Positions 1 through 6,956 of a DNA stretch of 7,267 bases are shown here, one piece after another. Location of the stretch: positions 1-7,267 of the forward strand of contig DGVK01000069.1 of assembly GCA_002395905.1 (NCBI GenBank), in the 5' to 3' direction. The stretch is from Verrucomicrobia bacterium UBA4286. GTDB taxonomy: Bacteria; Verrucomicrobiota; Kiritimatiellia; RFP12; UBA1067. Position 1 is the first letter of the stretch; each line of letters starts with the position of its first letter. The notes under the pieces are model-generated. The model did no database searches, was not told where the DNA came from, and saw only the letters and a list, made by a program, of their open reading frames with translations. The position numbers were made by a program, and so were the translations under genes.

Positions 1-18
1 GCGAAAAATCCGGGATAA

Positions 19-40
19 GGGTGCGCTTCCTGGCGCACTT
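19..40 (+). repeat. Small inverted repeat (hairpin) upstream of rnhC
   Basis: GTGCGC (21-26) pairs with GCGCAC (33-38) around a six-base loop; two G-U pairs could extend the stem in RNA to 19-40. GCGCAC is repeated directly at 41-46, so an alternative pairing with a longer loop exists and would overlap the proposed -35 box. There is no T-run, so it is a poor intrinsic terminator; it could be an operator or the tail structure of an upstream transcript. Function unknown. Confidence 0.3.
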
Positions 41-68
41 GCGCACATCAGGGAAATTATGGTATCAT
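39..68 (+). promoter_or_regulatory. Possible sigma70-type promoter for the rnhC-polA gene string
   Basis: TTGCGC (39-44) resembles a -35 box and TATCAT (63-68) a -10 box, with an 18-base spacer; the spacer and -10 area form the most AT-rich patch at the start of the window. Transcription would start near 75, leaving a leader of about nine bases before ATG 84, consistent with the lack of a Shine-Dalgarno sequence there. This is a consensus match by eye only; sigma factor preferences of this organism are unknown. Confidence 0.35.
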
Positions 69-83
69 TTGACCTCGCAAGTC

Positions 84-1172
84 ATGGATTCTGAACAGAC
101 AAAGAAGACTACGTTCACCTACGAACTTACCGAGGACCAGCAGGAGATTCTGCTTGGAATCATGGTCAACGGCAATTACCGCAGGCGCGAGGTTCCGTAC
201 TCCCTCTGGTCTGTCGAGGGAGATCATTTCAACGCGACGCTTTATTCCAAGGAGAAGCACGGCCGGCGCAAGCTGTGTGTGCAGGGTTCGAAGGCCGAGG
301 ACTTCGTTCTTTTCGTCCTTGAGCCGAACGTTCTCATGTCGGCTGCGCTCGGCTATGAGACGGTTTTGAATCCGGAACTCGTCTCGGCCCACGCCGGCAG
401 CGACGAATCGGGAAAGGGCGACTATTTCGGCCCGCTTGTCGTCTGCTGCGCGTACACCGACGAAGCGCTTTCGGCCGAGATGCAGAAGCTCGGCGTGAAG
501 GACTGCAAGCAGATGAGCGACAAGGCGGTGCTTGCGACCGGCGCGAAACTGCGCGCGCTGCTCGGGCCGACGGGGTATGCGGTTGTGAAACTCGGCCCTG
601 CGGCGTACAACCGCCTTTACGCGAAGATGCGAAACATCAACCGCATGCTCGCCTGGGCTCACGGCACGGCGATCGAGGAGCTTCTTGAAAAGCGGCAGGG
701 GTGCGACCGCGTAGTGGTGGACCAGTTCGCGCCGACCGAAGCGACGATCAAACGCGCGCTGAAGCCGCTCGGGAAAAAGGCCAAGGTCGAGCAGCGCCAC
801 AAGGCCGAGAGCGACATCGCCGTCGCTGCGGCGTCGGTCATCGCGCGTGAACTGTTTTTAAGGGATATCGCCAGGATGAGCGAGGAGGTGTTCGGTCCGC
901 CGTCGGAGGGGCGCGCGAACGTGCCCGCAGGGTCGAGCGATCCGCGGGTTAGAACGCTCGCCGAGGAGATGGTCCGCAAAGAGGGGCCTGTGTGGCTCAT
1001 GAACCACTGCAAGGCCCATTTCCAGACGACGGACAAGGTTCTCGCCGCGTGCGGGAAATCGCGAGAAGACCTGCCGCCGGAGGGCCGCGTGACATCCGCC
1101 GTCGCGAACGGAAGCTACGGGCGCAGAGGCGGCGGCAGGAGCGGAGAAGGAGAAGGGGAGAAAGAGGAATGA
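84..1172 (+). CDS. rnhC: Ribonuclease HIII
   Basis: Endonuclease of the type 2 RNase H family that cuts the RNA strand of RNA-DNA hybrids in the cytoplasm (R-loops, primers). The protein is 362 residues. Residues 1-95 fit the N-terminal substrate-binding (TBP-like) domain that separates HIII from HII. The catalytic domain starts with GSDESGKGD (105-113), giving the D107/E108 pair; D213 (VVVDQF) and D244 (KAESDIAVAAASVIAR region) complete a four-acidic-residue site of the expected spacing. ATG 84 is chosen over GTG 21: it leaves a normal short lead before the N-terminal domain, and the likely promoter lies over the GTG. No good Shine-Dalgarno sequence precedes ATG 84. Residues about 330-362 are a low-complexity Gly/Arg/Glu tail (ending GEGEGEKEE) beyond the usual domain. 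The stop overlaps the ribBA start (ATGA). Family assignment is firm; the start is less so. Confidence 0.95.
   Translation: MDSEQTKKTTFTYELTEDQQEILLGIMVNGNYRRREVPYSLWSVEGDHFNATLYSKEKHGRRKLCVQGSKAEDFVLFVLEPNVLMSAALGYETVLNPELVSAHAGSDESGKGDYFGPLVVCCAYTDEALSAEMQKLGVKDCKQMSDKAVLATGAKLRALLGPTGYAVVKLGPAAYNRLYAKMRNINRMLAWAHGTAIEELLEKRQGCDRVVVDQFAPTEATIKRALKPLGKKAKVEQRHKAESDIAVAAASVIARELFLRDIARMSEEVFGPPSEGRANVPAGSSDPRVRTLAEEMVRKEGPVWLMNHCKAHFQTTDKVLAACGKSREDLPPEGRVTSAVANGSYGRRGGGRSGEGEGEKEE
1149..1167 (+). promoter_or_regulatory. Purine-rich ribosome binding region for ribBA
   Basis: An unbroken purine tract immediately precedes the ribBA ATG at 1169. It contains AAGGGGAG at 1153-1160, whose GGAG ends eight bases before the start codon, a normal Shine-Dalgarno distance, with AGGA-type sequences before and after it. 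The same bases encode the GEGEKEE tail of RNase HIII, so the site is embedded in the upstream coding region. It supports the start chosen for ribBA. Confidence 0.5.
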
Positions 1173-2365
1173 ACGTTGAATTCAACACTGTCGAAGAGTG
1201 CCTTGAGGCGCTGAGAAACGGAGAGATAATACTTGTCACGGACGATGCCGACCGCGAGAACGAAGGCGACTGCATCTGCGCCGCGCGCTTTGCGACGCGC
1301 GAGAACGTGAACTTCATGGCGAGCTACGCCAAAGGGCTTATATGCATGCCGATGAGCGCCGAGTGGTGCAGACGGCTCGACCTGCCGCAGATGGTCGCCG
1401 AGAACACCGACAACCATTCGACGGCGTTCACCGTGTCGATCGACGCCGTTTCCACCACGACGGGCATTTCCGCAGAGGAGCGCGCGGCGACGGCGCGCGC
1501 GTGCATACGGCAGGGCGCAAGGCCGGAGGATTTCCGCAGGCCCGGGCACATGTTCCCGCTCGAAGCGCGCGCCGGCGGCGTTCTCAAGCGCGCGGGCCAC
1601 ACCGAGGCGACGGTCGATCTCTGCCGCCTCGCCGGGCTTGAAGAGGTGGGCCTCTGCTGCGAGGTGATGAAGGACGACGGCACGATGGCGCGCCTGCCCG
1701 ACATAGCGGAGTTCGCCAGGACCCACAAGCTCAAGCTCATGTGCATCGCCGACCTTATCGCCTACCGCCGCCACCGCGACAGGCTCGTGGAGCCGGTCGA
1801 GGAGGTGGATCTGCCGACGGACCACGGCCACTTCAGACTCAAGATGTACCGCAGCCGCATCACGGGACTCGAGCACCTCGCGCTTGTAAAGGGCGACCTT
1901 TCGGGCGGCGAACCGGCGCTCGTGCGCGTCCATTCGGAGTGCTTCACCGGCGACGTTCTTGGAAGCGAGCGGTGCGACTGCGGGCCGCAGCTCCACGCCG
2001 CGATGGAGATGGTGGAGAAAGAGGGGCGCGGCGTCGTCCTCTACATGCGCCAGGAAGGGCGGGGAATCGGCCTCGCGAACAAGCTCCACGCATACAAGAA
2101 GCAGGAACAGGGGATGGACACGGTGGAGGCGAACATCGCGCTCGGCTTCGCACCGGACCTTCGCGACTACGGCGAAGGCGCGCAGATCCTCGCGGACCTC
2201 GGGCTGAAGAAGGTTCGGCTCTTGACGAACAATCCTTGCAAAGTGAAGGGGCTTGGCGGATATGGGATCGAGATAACCGAGCGCGTGCCGATTGTTATAC
2301 CGGCGAACGCCCACGACAAGCGCTATCTGGACACCAAGAAAGAGAAGATGGGTCATCTGCTATGA
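1169..2365 (+). CDS. ribBA: Bifunctional 3,4-dihydroxy-2-butanone-4-phosphate synthase / GTP cyclohydrolase II
   Basis: Carries the two entry reactions of riboflavin synthesis: ribulose 5-phosphate to dihydroxybutanone phosphate plus formate, and GTP to the diaminopyrimidine intermediate. The protein is 398 residues, normal for RibBA. N-terminal RibB domain (about 1-203): acidic loop DDADRENEGD (25-34), STAFTVSIDA (84-93), RPGHMFPLEA (124-133) and GHTEA (143-147). C-terminal RibA domain (about 212-398): zinc ligands C258, C269 and C271 in the CFTGDVLGSERCDC segment, RQEGRGIGL (294-302), the LRDYGEGAQIL stretch (331-341) and LLTNNP (351-356). Both active sites look intact, so both halves should be functional. 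The open frame continues upstream to 992, but the homologous N-terminus begins at this ATG, which overlaps the rnhC stop by four bases and has a purine-rich ribosome binding site. No FMN riboswitch is visible ahead of it and no other rib gene is in the window. Confidence 0.97.
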   Translation: MNVEFNTVEECLEALRNGEIILVTDDADRENEGDCICAARFATRENVNFMASYAKGLICMPMSAEWCRRLDLPQMVAENTDNHSTAFTVSIDAVSTTTGISAEERAATARACIRQGARPEDFRRPGHMFPLEARAGGVLKRAGHTEATVDLCRLAGLEEVGLCCEVMKDDGTMARLPDIAEFARTHKLKLMCIADLIAYRRHRDRLVEPVEEVDLPTDHGHFRLKMYRSRITGLEHLALVKGDLSGGEPALVRVHSECFTGDVLGSERCDCGPQLHAAMEMVEKEGRGVVLYMRQEGRGIGLANKLHAYKKQEQGMDTVEANIALGFAPDLRDYGEGAQILADLGLKKVRLLTNNPCKVKGLGGYGIEITERVPIVIPANAHDKRYLDTKKEKMGHLL

Positions 2366-3348
2366 AGATTGCGGTCATAGGCGACGGAGGATGGGGGACC
2401 GCCAACGCGATACTCCTCTGCGGCGGCGGGCATGAAGTGACGCTCTGGGGCGCGTTCCCTGATTATATCGACGAGATGCGCCGCACGCGCCGCAACGAGC
2501 GGTTCCTCAAGGGCGTGGAGCTGCCCGCATCGCTCAAGCTCACCGCCGACCGTGCAGAGGCCGTGGCCGGCGCGGAGGTCGTCGTGCTCGCGCCGCCGTC
2601 GAAGTATTTCGCGTCCGTCGTGGAGGGCTTCAAGGGGCTTGTGGACGGACGCCATCTTGTCGTGTCGCTCACGAAAGGTCTTTGCGAGAAGACCGACAGG
2701 CGCATGACGGTTCTCGCCTCGGAGATACTCGGCGTGAAGGACGTCGTGGCCCTTGCCGGCCCGACACATGCCGAAGAGGTGAGTCGCGGAATACCAACGG
2801 CTATAGTCGCCGCGTGTGCTGACGAGGCGAAGGCGAAGCGCGTGCAGGAAATCTGGTCCGGCCCGACCTTCCGCGTGTACACTTCGCGCGATCCGGCGGG
2901 CGTCGAGATCGGCGGCGCGGTGAAGAACGTGATCGCGATAGCCGTCGGCTGTTCGGACGGGATGGGCTTCGGCGACAACACCCGTGCGGCGCTCATCACG
3001 CGCGGGCTTGCCGAGATGAAGCGGTTCGTCCTCGCCTACGGCGGCAGCCCGGAGACGCTTTCGGGCCTGGCGGGAATCGGCGACCTGATAGTGACCTGCA
3101 CGTCGGTCCATTCGCGCAACCACTCGGTAGGCGAGAGGCTCGGGCGCGGCGAGAAGATAGGCGACATTCTCGGCTCGATGCAGATGGTCGCCGAAGGAGT
3201 GTGGAATTCCAAGGTCGTCCACGACCTGTCGGCGCGGCTCGGGGTCGAGATGCCGATATGCGACCTTGTATACGCGGTGTGCTATCAGAACGCAGACGCG
3301 CGCAAGGCCGCCGAGACGGTCATGAACAGGTCTCTCAAGAGCGAATAG
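2362..3348 (+). CDS. gpsA: NAD(P)-dependent glycerol-3-phosphate dehydrogenase
   Basis: Cytosolic enzyme reducing dihydroxyacetone phosphate to sn-glycerol 3-phosphate, the backbone for phospholipid synthesis. The protein is 328 residues, typical for GpsA. An N-terminal Rossmann fold opens with MKIAVIGDGGWGTANA, giving the GxGxxG dinucleotide loop at residues 7-12. SLTKGL (102-107) contains conserved K105, AGPTHAEEV (132-140) matches the family GPS.A.EV motif, and GGAVKNVIAIAVG (184-196) contains the catalytic K188. GFGDNTRAALITRGLAEM (202-219) and SGLAGIGDLIVTCTS..SRN (234-262) are the C-terminal helical-domain signatures. The start overlaps the ribBA stop by ATGA; no strong Shine-Dalgarno site is seen at normal spacing, so translational coupling is likely. 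The acyltransferase gene plsY, which often accompanies gpsA, is absent here; prepilin peptidase follows after five bases. The open frame reaches back to 1741, but that part is a shadow of ribBA. Confidence 0.97.
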   Translation: MKIAVIGDGGWGTANAILLCGGGHEVTLWGAFPDYIDEMRRTRRNERFLKGVELPASLKLTADRAEAVAGAEVVVLAPPSKYFASVVEGFKGLVDGRHLVVSLTKGLCEKTDRRMTVLASEILGVKDVVALAGPTHAEEVSRGIPTAIVAACADEAKAKRVQEIWSGPTFRVYTSRDPAGVEIGGAVKNVIAIAVGCSDGMGFGDNTRAALITRGLAEMKRFVLAYGGSPETLSGLAGIGDLIVTCTSVHSRNHSVGERLGRGEKIGDILGSMQMVAEGVWNSKVVHDLSARLGVEMPICDLVYAVCYQNADARKAAETVMNRSLKSE

Positions 3349-3353
3349 CCGCC

Positions 3354-4181
3354 ATGATGCGTGAATTGACACCGACTCTCGCGTTCTTCTCGTTCTGGCT
3401 TGGCGCATGCATAGCGTCGTTTCTCAATGTCGTCATATGGCGCGTGCCGCGCGGGGAGTCGATAGTAAGCCCGCCGTCGCACTGCCCGAAGTGCGGCGCG
3501 GCGATCAGGTGGTGGCAGAACATCCCGATCCTCTCTTGGCTCGCGCTGCGCGGGAAGTGCTCTTCATGCCGCGCGCCGATCTCGCCGCGGTACATATTCG
3601 TCGAGGCTCTTGGCGGCGCGCTTTTCCTCGCGGCGTTCCTGCAGCTGTGGATGCCGCATGCCCCGCTATGGGCGGCCTCCTTGCATCTGCTCGTGATGTG
3701 GACGTGGATCGCGCTCATGATCATAGGGTCGTTCATCGATTACGATCTTCAGCTTCTGCCGGACTTCGTCACGATAGGCGGCATGGTGCTCGGTCTTGCG
3801 GAGGCGGCGGTGTTCTCGGTCGCCGGGAAGACGTTTGCGCCGGCGGCGTGGTCGGTATCGGGACTTGCGTTCGGCTTCGGGTTGATGTGGCTCGTCAGGT
3901 GGCTCGGCTCCAAGGCTTTCAAGCGCGAGGCGATGGGGATGGGAGACGTTCTTCTCATGGGAGCCGTCGGCGCTTTGTTCGGCCCGGTCGCGGTTCTGGC
4001 GACGGTCATGCTTTCCTCTGTGGCAGGCTCGATCGTCGGTCTCGGAATGATTCTCGCATCGAAGGTGAAGCTCGGCCGGTTCGTTGCGATTCCCTACGGG
4101 CCGTACATCTGCCTGGGCTGTCTGGCGTGGATGTTCTTCGGTCAAGAACTCGTCACCTGGTATCTGGGGTTATTCAAATGA
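3354..4181 (+). CDS. pilD: Prepilin peptidase / N-methyltransferase (type IV leader peptidase)
   Basis: Inner-membrane aspartyl protease (A24 family) that cleaves the leader from type IV prepilins or type II secretion pseudopilins and, in the two-domain form, methylates the new N-terminus. The protein is 275 residues with several hydrophobic membrane segments. The N-terminal domain carries the paired cysteines CPKC (44-47) and CSSC (69-72), typical of bifunctional PilD/GspO types, followed by SPRYIFVEALGG (77-88). Catalytic aspartates are expected at D129 (within FIDYDLQLLPD, 127-137) and D198 (GMGD, 195-198). The residue two after D198 is Leu where many members have Lys (GxGDxK). IPYGPYICLG (246-255) is the usual C-terminal motif. 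ATGs occur at 3354 and 3357; either could be the start and no clear Shine-Dalgarno site is present. No pilin or assembly genes are in the window, so its substrates are unknown. The gene name is by family; it could equally be called gspO. Confidence 0.92.
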   Translation: MMRELTPTLAFFSFWLGACIASFLNVVIWRVPRGESIVSPPSHCPKCGAAIRWWQNIPILSWLALRGKCSSCRAPISPRYIFVEALGGALFLAAFLQLWMPHAPLWAASLHLLVMWTWIALMIIGSFIDYDLQLLPDFVTIGGMVLGLAEAAVFSVAGKTFAPAAWSVSGLAFGFGLMWLVRWLGSKAFKREAMGMGDVLLMGAVGALFGPVAVLATVMLSSVAGSIVGLGMILASKVKLGRFVAIPYGPYICLGCLAWMFFGQELVTWYLGLFK

Positions 4182-6928
4182 ACAAGCTCTTCATAATCGA
4201 CATGATGCCGTTCCTCTACAAGGGGCATTTCGTGTTCCTCAGAAACCCGCGCATGACGTCGAGCGGAATCAACACTTCGGCTCTTCTGGGGCTCGCCAAC
4301 GGACTGATGTCCATATTGAAGAAGGAGTGCCCCACTCATGTGGTGCTCGCGATGGATCCGGGCGGGCCGACGTTCCGCCACGAGGCGTATCCGCCCTACA
4401 AGGCGCAGCGGCAGAAAATGCCTGAAGACCTCGCGGCGTCCATACCTTACGCTTTCGAGCTGGCCGAGGCCTTGCGCATACCGGTCGTGCGCGTGGACGG
4501 TTTCGAGGCCGACGATGTAATGGGGACGCTGGCGGTGAAAGGCGCCGCCGCGGGGTTTGACGTGTATGTGGCGACTCCCGACAAAGACGCGGCCCAGCTC
4601 GTGCGGCAGGGTGTAAGACTGTATCGTCCGGCCCGCGCAGGCGAAGAGGCCGAGATATACGACGCCGCCAAGGTGTGCGAACACTGGCACCTGCGCGAAC
4701 CGCGCCAGATGATCGACTACCTCGCGCTCGCGGGAGACTCGTCGGACAACATCCCCGGGATTCGCGGCGTGGGAGAGAAGACCGCCGCCGATCTTCTTTC
4801 GCGCTTCGGCGACGTGGAGGGCATAATCGCGGGTGCGCAGAAGATAAAAGGGAAGCTGGGCGAGAAGGTCGCTCTGGGGGCGGACGATGCGCGGATGTCG
4901 AAGTTCCTCACGACGATCCGCACCGATGTGCCGATCGAGCCGAACTGGGACGACTACCGGCTTGCCGGTGCAGACGCCGAGAAGCTTGCCGCCGTGTGCG
5001 CAAAGTTCGAGTTGACGCGTCTTGCCAAGGCGCTCCTCGGCGACGCGATGCCGGAGGTTGAAGCGGCTCCTGCCGCACCTGCGGCGGCGTCTGCGGAGAA
5101 CGGCGGAGGGAAAATCACATCGCTGGCGGAGTTTCCCCACGACTACAGGCTGGTCACGGACGAAGCCGGCGCGAGGGAGCTTCTGGCGCAGCTCATCAAG
5201 GAGCCTCGTATTGCGTTCGACACCGAAACGGCCGCGGTGGAAGGCCACGCCTCCACGGAGGCCCACTTCTGCAAGCTTGTCGGTTTTTCGTTTGCGGTTG
5301 CGCCGGGGAAGGCGTGGTATGTGACGGCAGACCAGGTGGATGTGTTCCGCCCGCTGTTCGCCGACTCTGCGAAGGTCTTCGTAGGCCATAATGTAAAGTT
5401 CGACAGGTCGGTTCTGCACCGCTATGGAATCGGTTTCGCTTCCGCCCCGCGCGACACGATGCTCGAACACTACTGTCTGGACGCGGCGGCGCGCCACGGG
5501 ATGGACGCTCTCGCCGTGCAGTATCTAGGCTACAGGCCAATACCCATAGAGGCGTTGATAGGCGAGCGCGAACGCGGCAGGAGCCAGCTTTCAATGGCCG
5601 CGCTAAAGCCGGAGGAGATTCTCGACTACGCCGCCGAAGACGCCGATGTGACGCTTAGGCTTGACGATGCGCTGCGCCCGAAAGTCGAAGAGGCGGGGGC
5701 GATGAGGTCGCTTGCCGAGGTCGAGGAGCCGCTTGTAAAGATCCTCATAGACATGGAGCGCGAAGGCGTGAAGATCGATGTCGCGGCGCTTAAAGAGTAT
5801 GGACGGGAGCTGGACCGCGAGATACTGGACCTTGTGCGGGAGATCCTCCGGTATGCAGGACCGGGGCTTAACGTCGACAGTCCGAAGCAGCTCGGTGAAT
5901 TTCTTTTCGGCAGGCTGGGACTTGACTCCGGCGCCTCCAAGAAGACGGCTACCGGCAGCTGGTCGACGGACGAAAAGACGCTTGCGAAACTCGTCAACGC
6001 CCATCCGGTCGTGGGGAAGATTCTAGAGTATCGCGCGTGTGCGAAACTCAAGTCCACATATGTGGACAAGCTGCCGACGCTTATCGACGGGAACGGCCGC
6101 GTTCACACCACTTATTCGCAGGCGTTCACGGAGACCGGGCGCTTGAGCTCGTCCGACCCTAACCTGCAGAACATACCAGTCCGCACCGAGCGCGGCAAGA
6201 TGATAAGAAAGGCGTTCGTCGCGCGCGACGAGCGGCACGTGATAGTGTCGGCCGACTATTCGCAGATAGAGCTGAGGCTCATGGCTGCGTTCTCCGGAGA
6301 CGAGGCGATGCTGGCTGCGTTCAGAAATGGCGAGGACATCCACCGCGACACCGCGAGCCGGGTGTACGACGTCATGCCGGCGTTCGTCACGCCGGAGATG
6401 CGGTCGAAGTGCAAGATGGTGAACTTCGGCATAATATACGGCATCTCGGCGTTCGGGCTTTCGCAGCGGCTGGGTGTCCCCAGGCGCGAGGCGGCCGACC
6501 TTATAGAGACGTATTTCAAGCTCTATCCGAAAGTGCGCGAGTATATGGATTCTGCGATCGCCAAGGCGCGCGAGACCGGTTTCGCGACTACGGTCCTTGG
6601 CCGTCGCCGCACGCTGCGCGACATCAACTCGCGCAACGCCTCCTCGCGCCAGGCCGCCGAACGCGACGCGATCAACACGCCCATCCAGGGGAGCGCGGCG
6701 GACCTGATCAAGGTCGCGATGGTGAAGGTGGACCGCGCGCTCAAGGCGGAGAACCTGCGCACGAAGATGGTCCTGCAGATCCACGACGAACTCGTCTTCG
6801 ATACGCCCATCGAGGAAGTCGACCGCGTCAAGGCCATCGTCCGCCGCGAGATGGAAGGCGCGCTCGACTTCGGCGTGCCGCTCGAGGTCGGCATCGGCGT
6901 CGGCGCCAACTGGCTCGACGCGCACTGA
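4178..6928 (+). CDS. polA: DNA polymerase I (5'-nuclease, 3'-5' exonuclease and polymerase domains)
   Basis: Repair and Okazaki-fragment polymerase: fills gaps while removing RNA primers. The protein is 916 residues, full length. The 5'-nuclease domain (about 1-290) retains the metal-binding acids D8, D60, E110, D112, D113, D135, D137, D187 and D190, with a helix-hairpin-helix at GIRGVGEKTAADLL (194-207). An Ala/Pro linker lies at 296-306. The proofreading domain is intact by motif: DTET (D348, E350), NVKFD (D409) and YAAED (Y484, D488). Polymerase motifs: TGRLSSSDPNLQNIP (653-667), motif A SADYSQIELR (D693), O-helix R742, K746, F750 and Y754 (NFGIIYG), and motif C QIHDELVFD (D870, E871). F750 is the position where Phe normally gives discrimination against dideoxynucleotides. 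The start overlaps the pilD stop (ATGA), with a weak GGGG at 4166-4169 as ribosome binding site. The 'TPDKD' and 'NPR..SSGINTSA' variants recall FCB/PVC Pol I proteins. The last 108 codons are more GC3-rich than those before. Confidence 0.98.
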   Translation: MNKLFIIDMMPFLYKGHFVFLRNPRMTSSGINTSALLGLANGLMSILKKECPTHVVLAMDPGGPTFRHEAYPPYKAQRQKMPEDLAASIPYAFELAEALRIPVVRVDGFEADDVMGTLAVKGAAAGFDVYVATPDKDAAQLVRQGVRLYRPARAGEEAEIYDAAKVCEHWHLREPRQMIDYLALAGDSSDNIPGIRGVGEKTAADLLSRFGDVEGIIAGAQKIKGKLGEKVALGADDARMSKFLTTIRTDVPIEPNWDDYRLAGADAEKLAAVCAKFELTRLAKALLGDAMPEVEAAPAAPAAASAENGGGKITSLAEFPHDYRLVTDEAGARELLAQLIKEPRIAFDTETAAVEGHASTEAHFCKLVGFSFAVAPGKAWYVTADQVDVFRPLFADSAKVFVGHNVKFDRSVLHRYGIGFASAPRDTMLEHYCLDAAARHGMDALAVQYLGYRPIPIEALIGERERGRSQLSMAALKPEEILDYAAEDADVTLRLDDALRPKVEEAGAMRSLAEVEEPLVKILIDMEREGVKIDVAALKEYGRELDREILDLVREILRYAGPGLNVDSPKQLGEFLFGRLGLDSGASKKTATGSWSTDEKTLAKLVNAHPVVGKILEYRACAKLKSTYVDKLPTLIDGNGRVHTTYSQAFTETGRLSSSDPNLQNIPVRTERGKMIRKAFVARDERHVIVSADYSQIELRLMAAFSGDEAMLAAFRNGEDIHRDTASRVYDVMPAFVTPEMRSKCKMVNFGIIYGISAFGLSQRLGVPRREAADLIETYFKLYPKVREYMDSAIAKARETGFATTVLGRRRTLRDINSRNASSRQAAERDAINTPIQGSAADLIKVAMVKVDRALKAENLRTKMVLQIHDELVFDTPIEEVDRVKAIVRREMEGALDFGVPLEVGIGVGANWLDAH

Positions 6929-6956
6929 GGCCGGCACGCGCCGCGCACGGACGGCC
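6929..6956. terminator. Possible hairpin between convergent polA and clp genes
   Basis: GGCCG (6929-6933) can pair with CGGCC (6952-6956) across an 18-base GC-rich loop, exactly filling the space between the two convergent stop codons. The position suits a shared bidirectional terminator, but the stem is only five bases and there is no T-run on either strand, so classic Rho-independent activity is not supported. In such GC-rich sequence this pairing could be chance. Confidence 0.22.

Noticed and set aside
21..83. GTG start at 21 for rnhC, adding 21 residues
   Set aside because: The added residues do not look like part of the RNase HIII N-terminal domain, and the best promoter-like sequence lies within them. 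It cannot be fully excluded.
1..83. FMN riboswitch or other structured leader controlling ribBA
   Set aside because: Neither the 83 leading bases nor the rnhC/ribBA junction has room for or resembles an FMN element; only a short hairpin is present.
1115..2356. 413-codon open frame on the - strand opposite ribBA
   Set aside because: It lies wholly antisense to a gene with intact catalytic motifs, its translation is rich in Arg, Ala, His and Val without recognisable motifs, and such mirror frames are common in GC-rich DNA.
2353..3408. 351-codon open frame on the - strand opposite gpsA
   Set aside because: Covers gpsA almost exactly in mirror phase and shows no recognisable motif.
4142..5497. 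451-codon open frame on the - strand opposite polA
   Set aside because: Antisense to the exonuclease domains of Pol I, Arg/His-rich with no domain signature; a GC-rich shadow.
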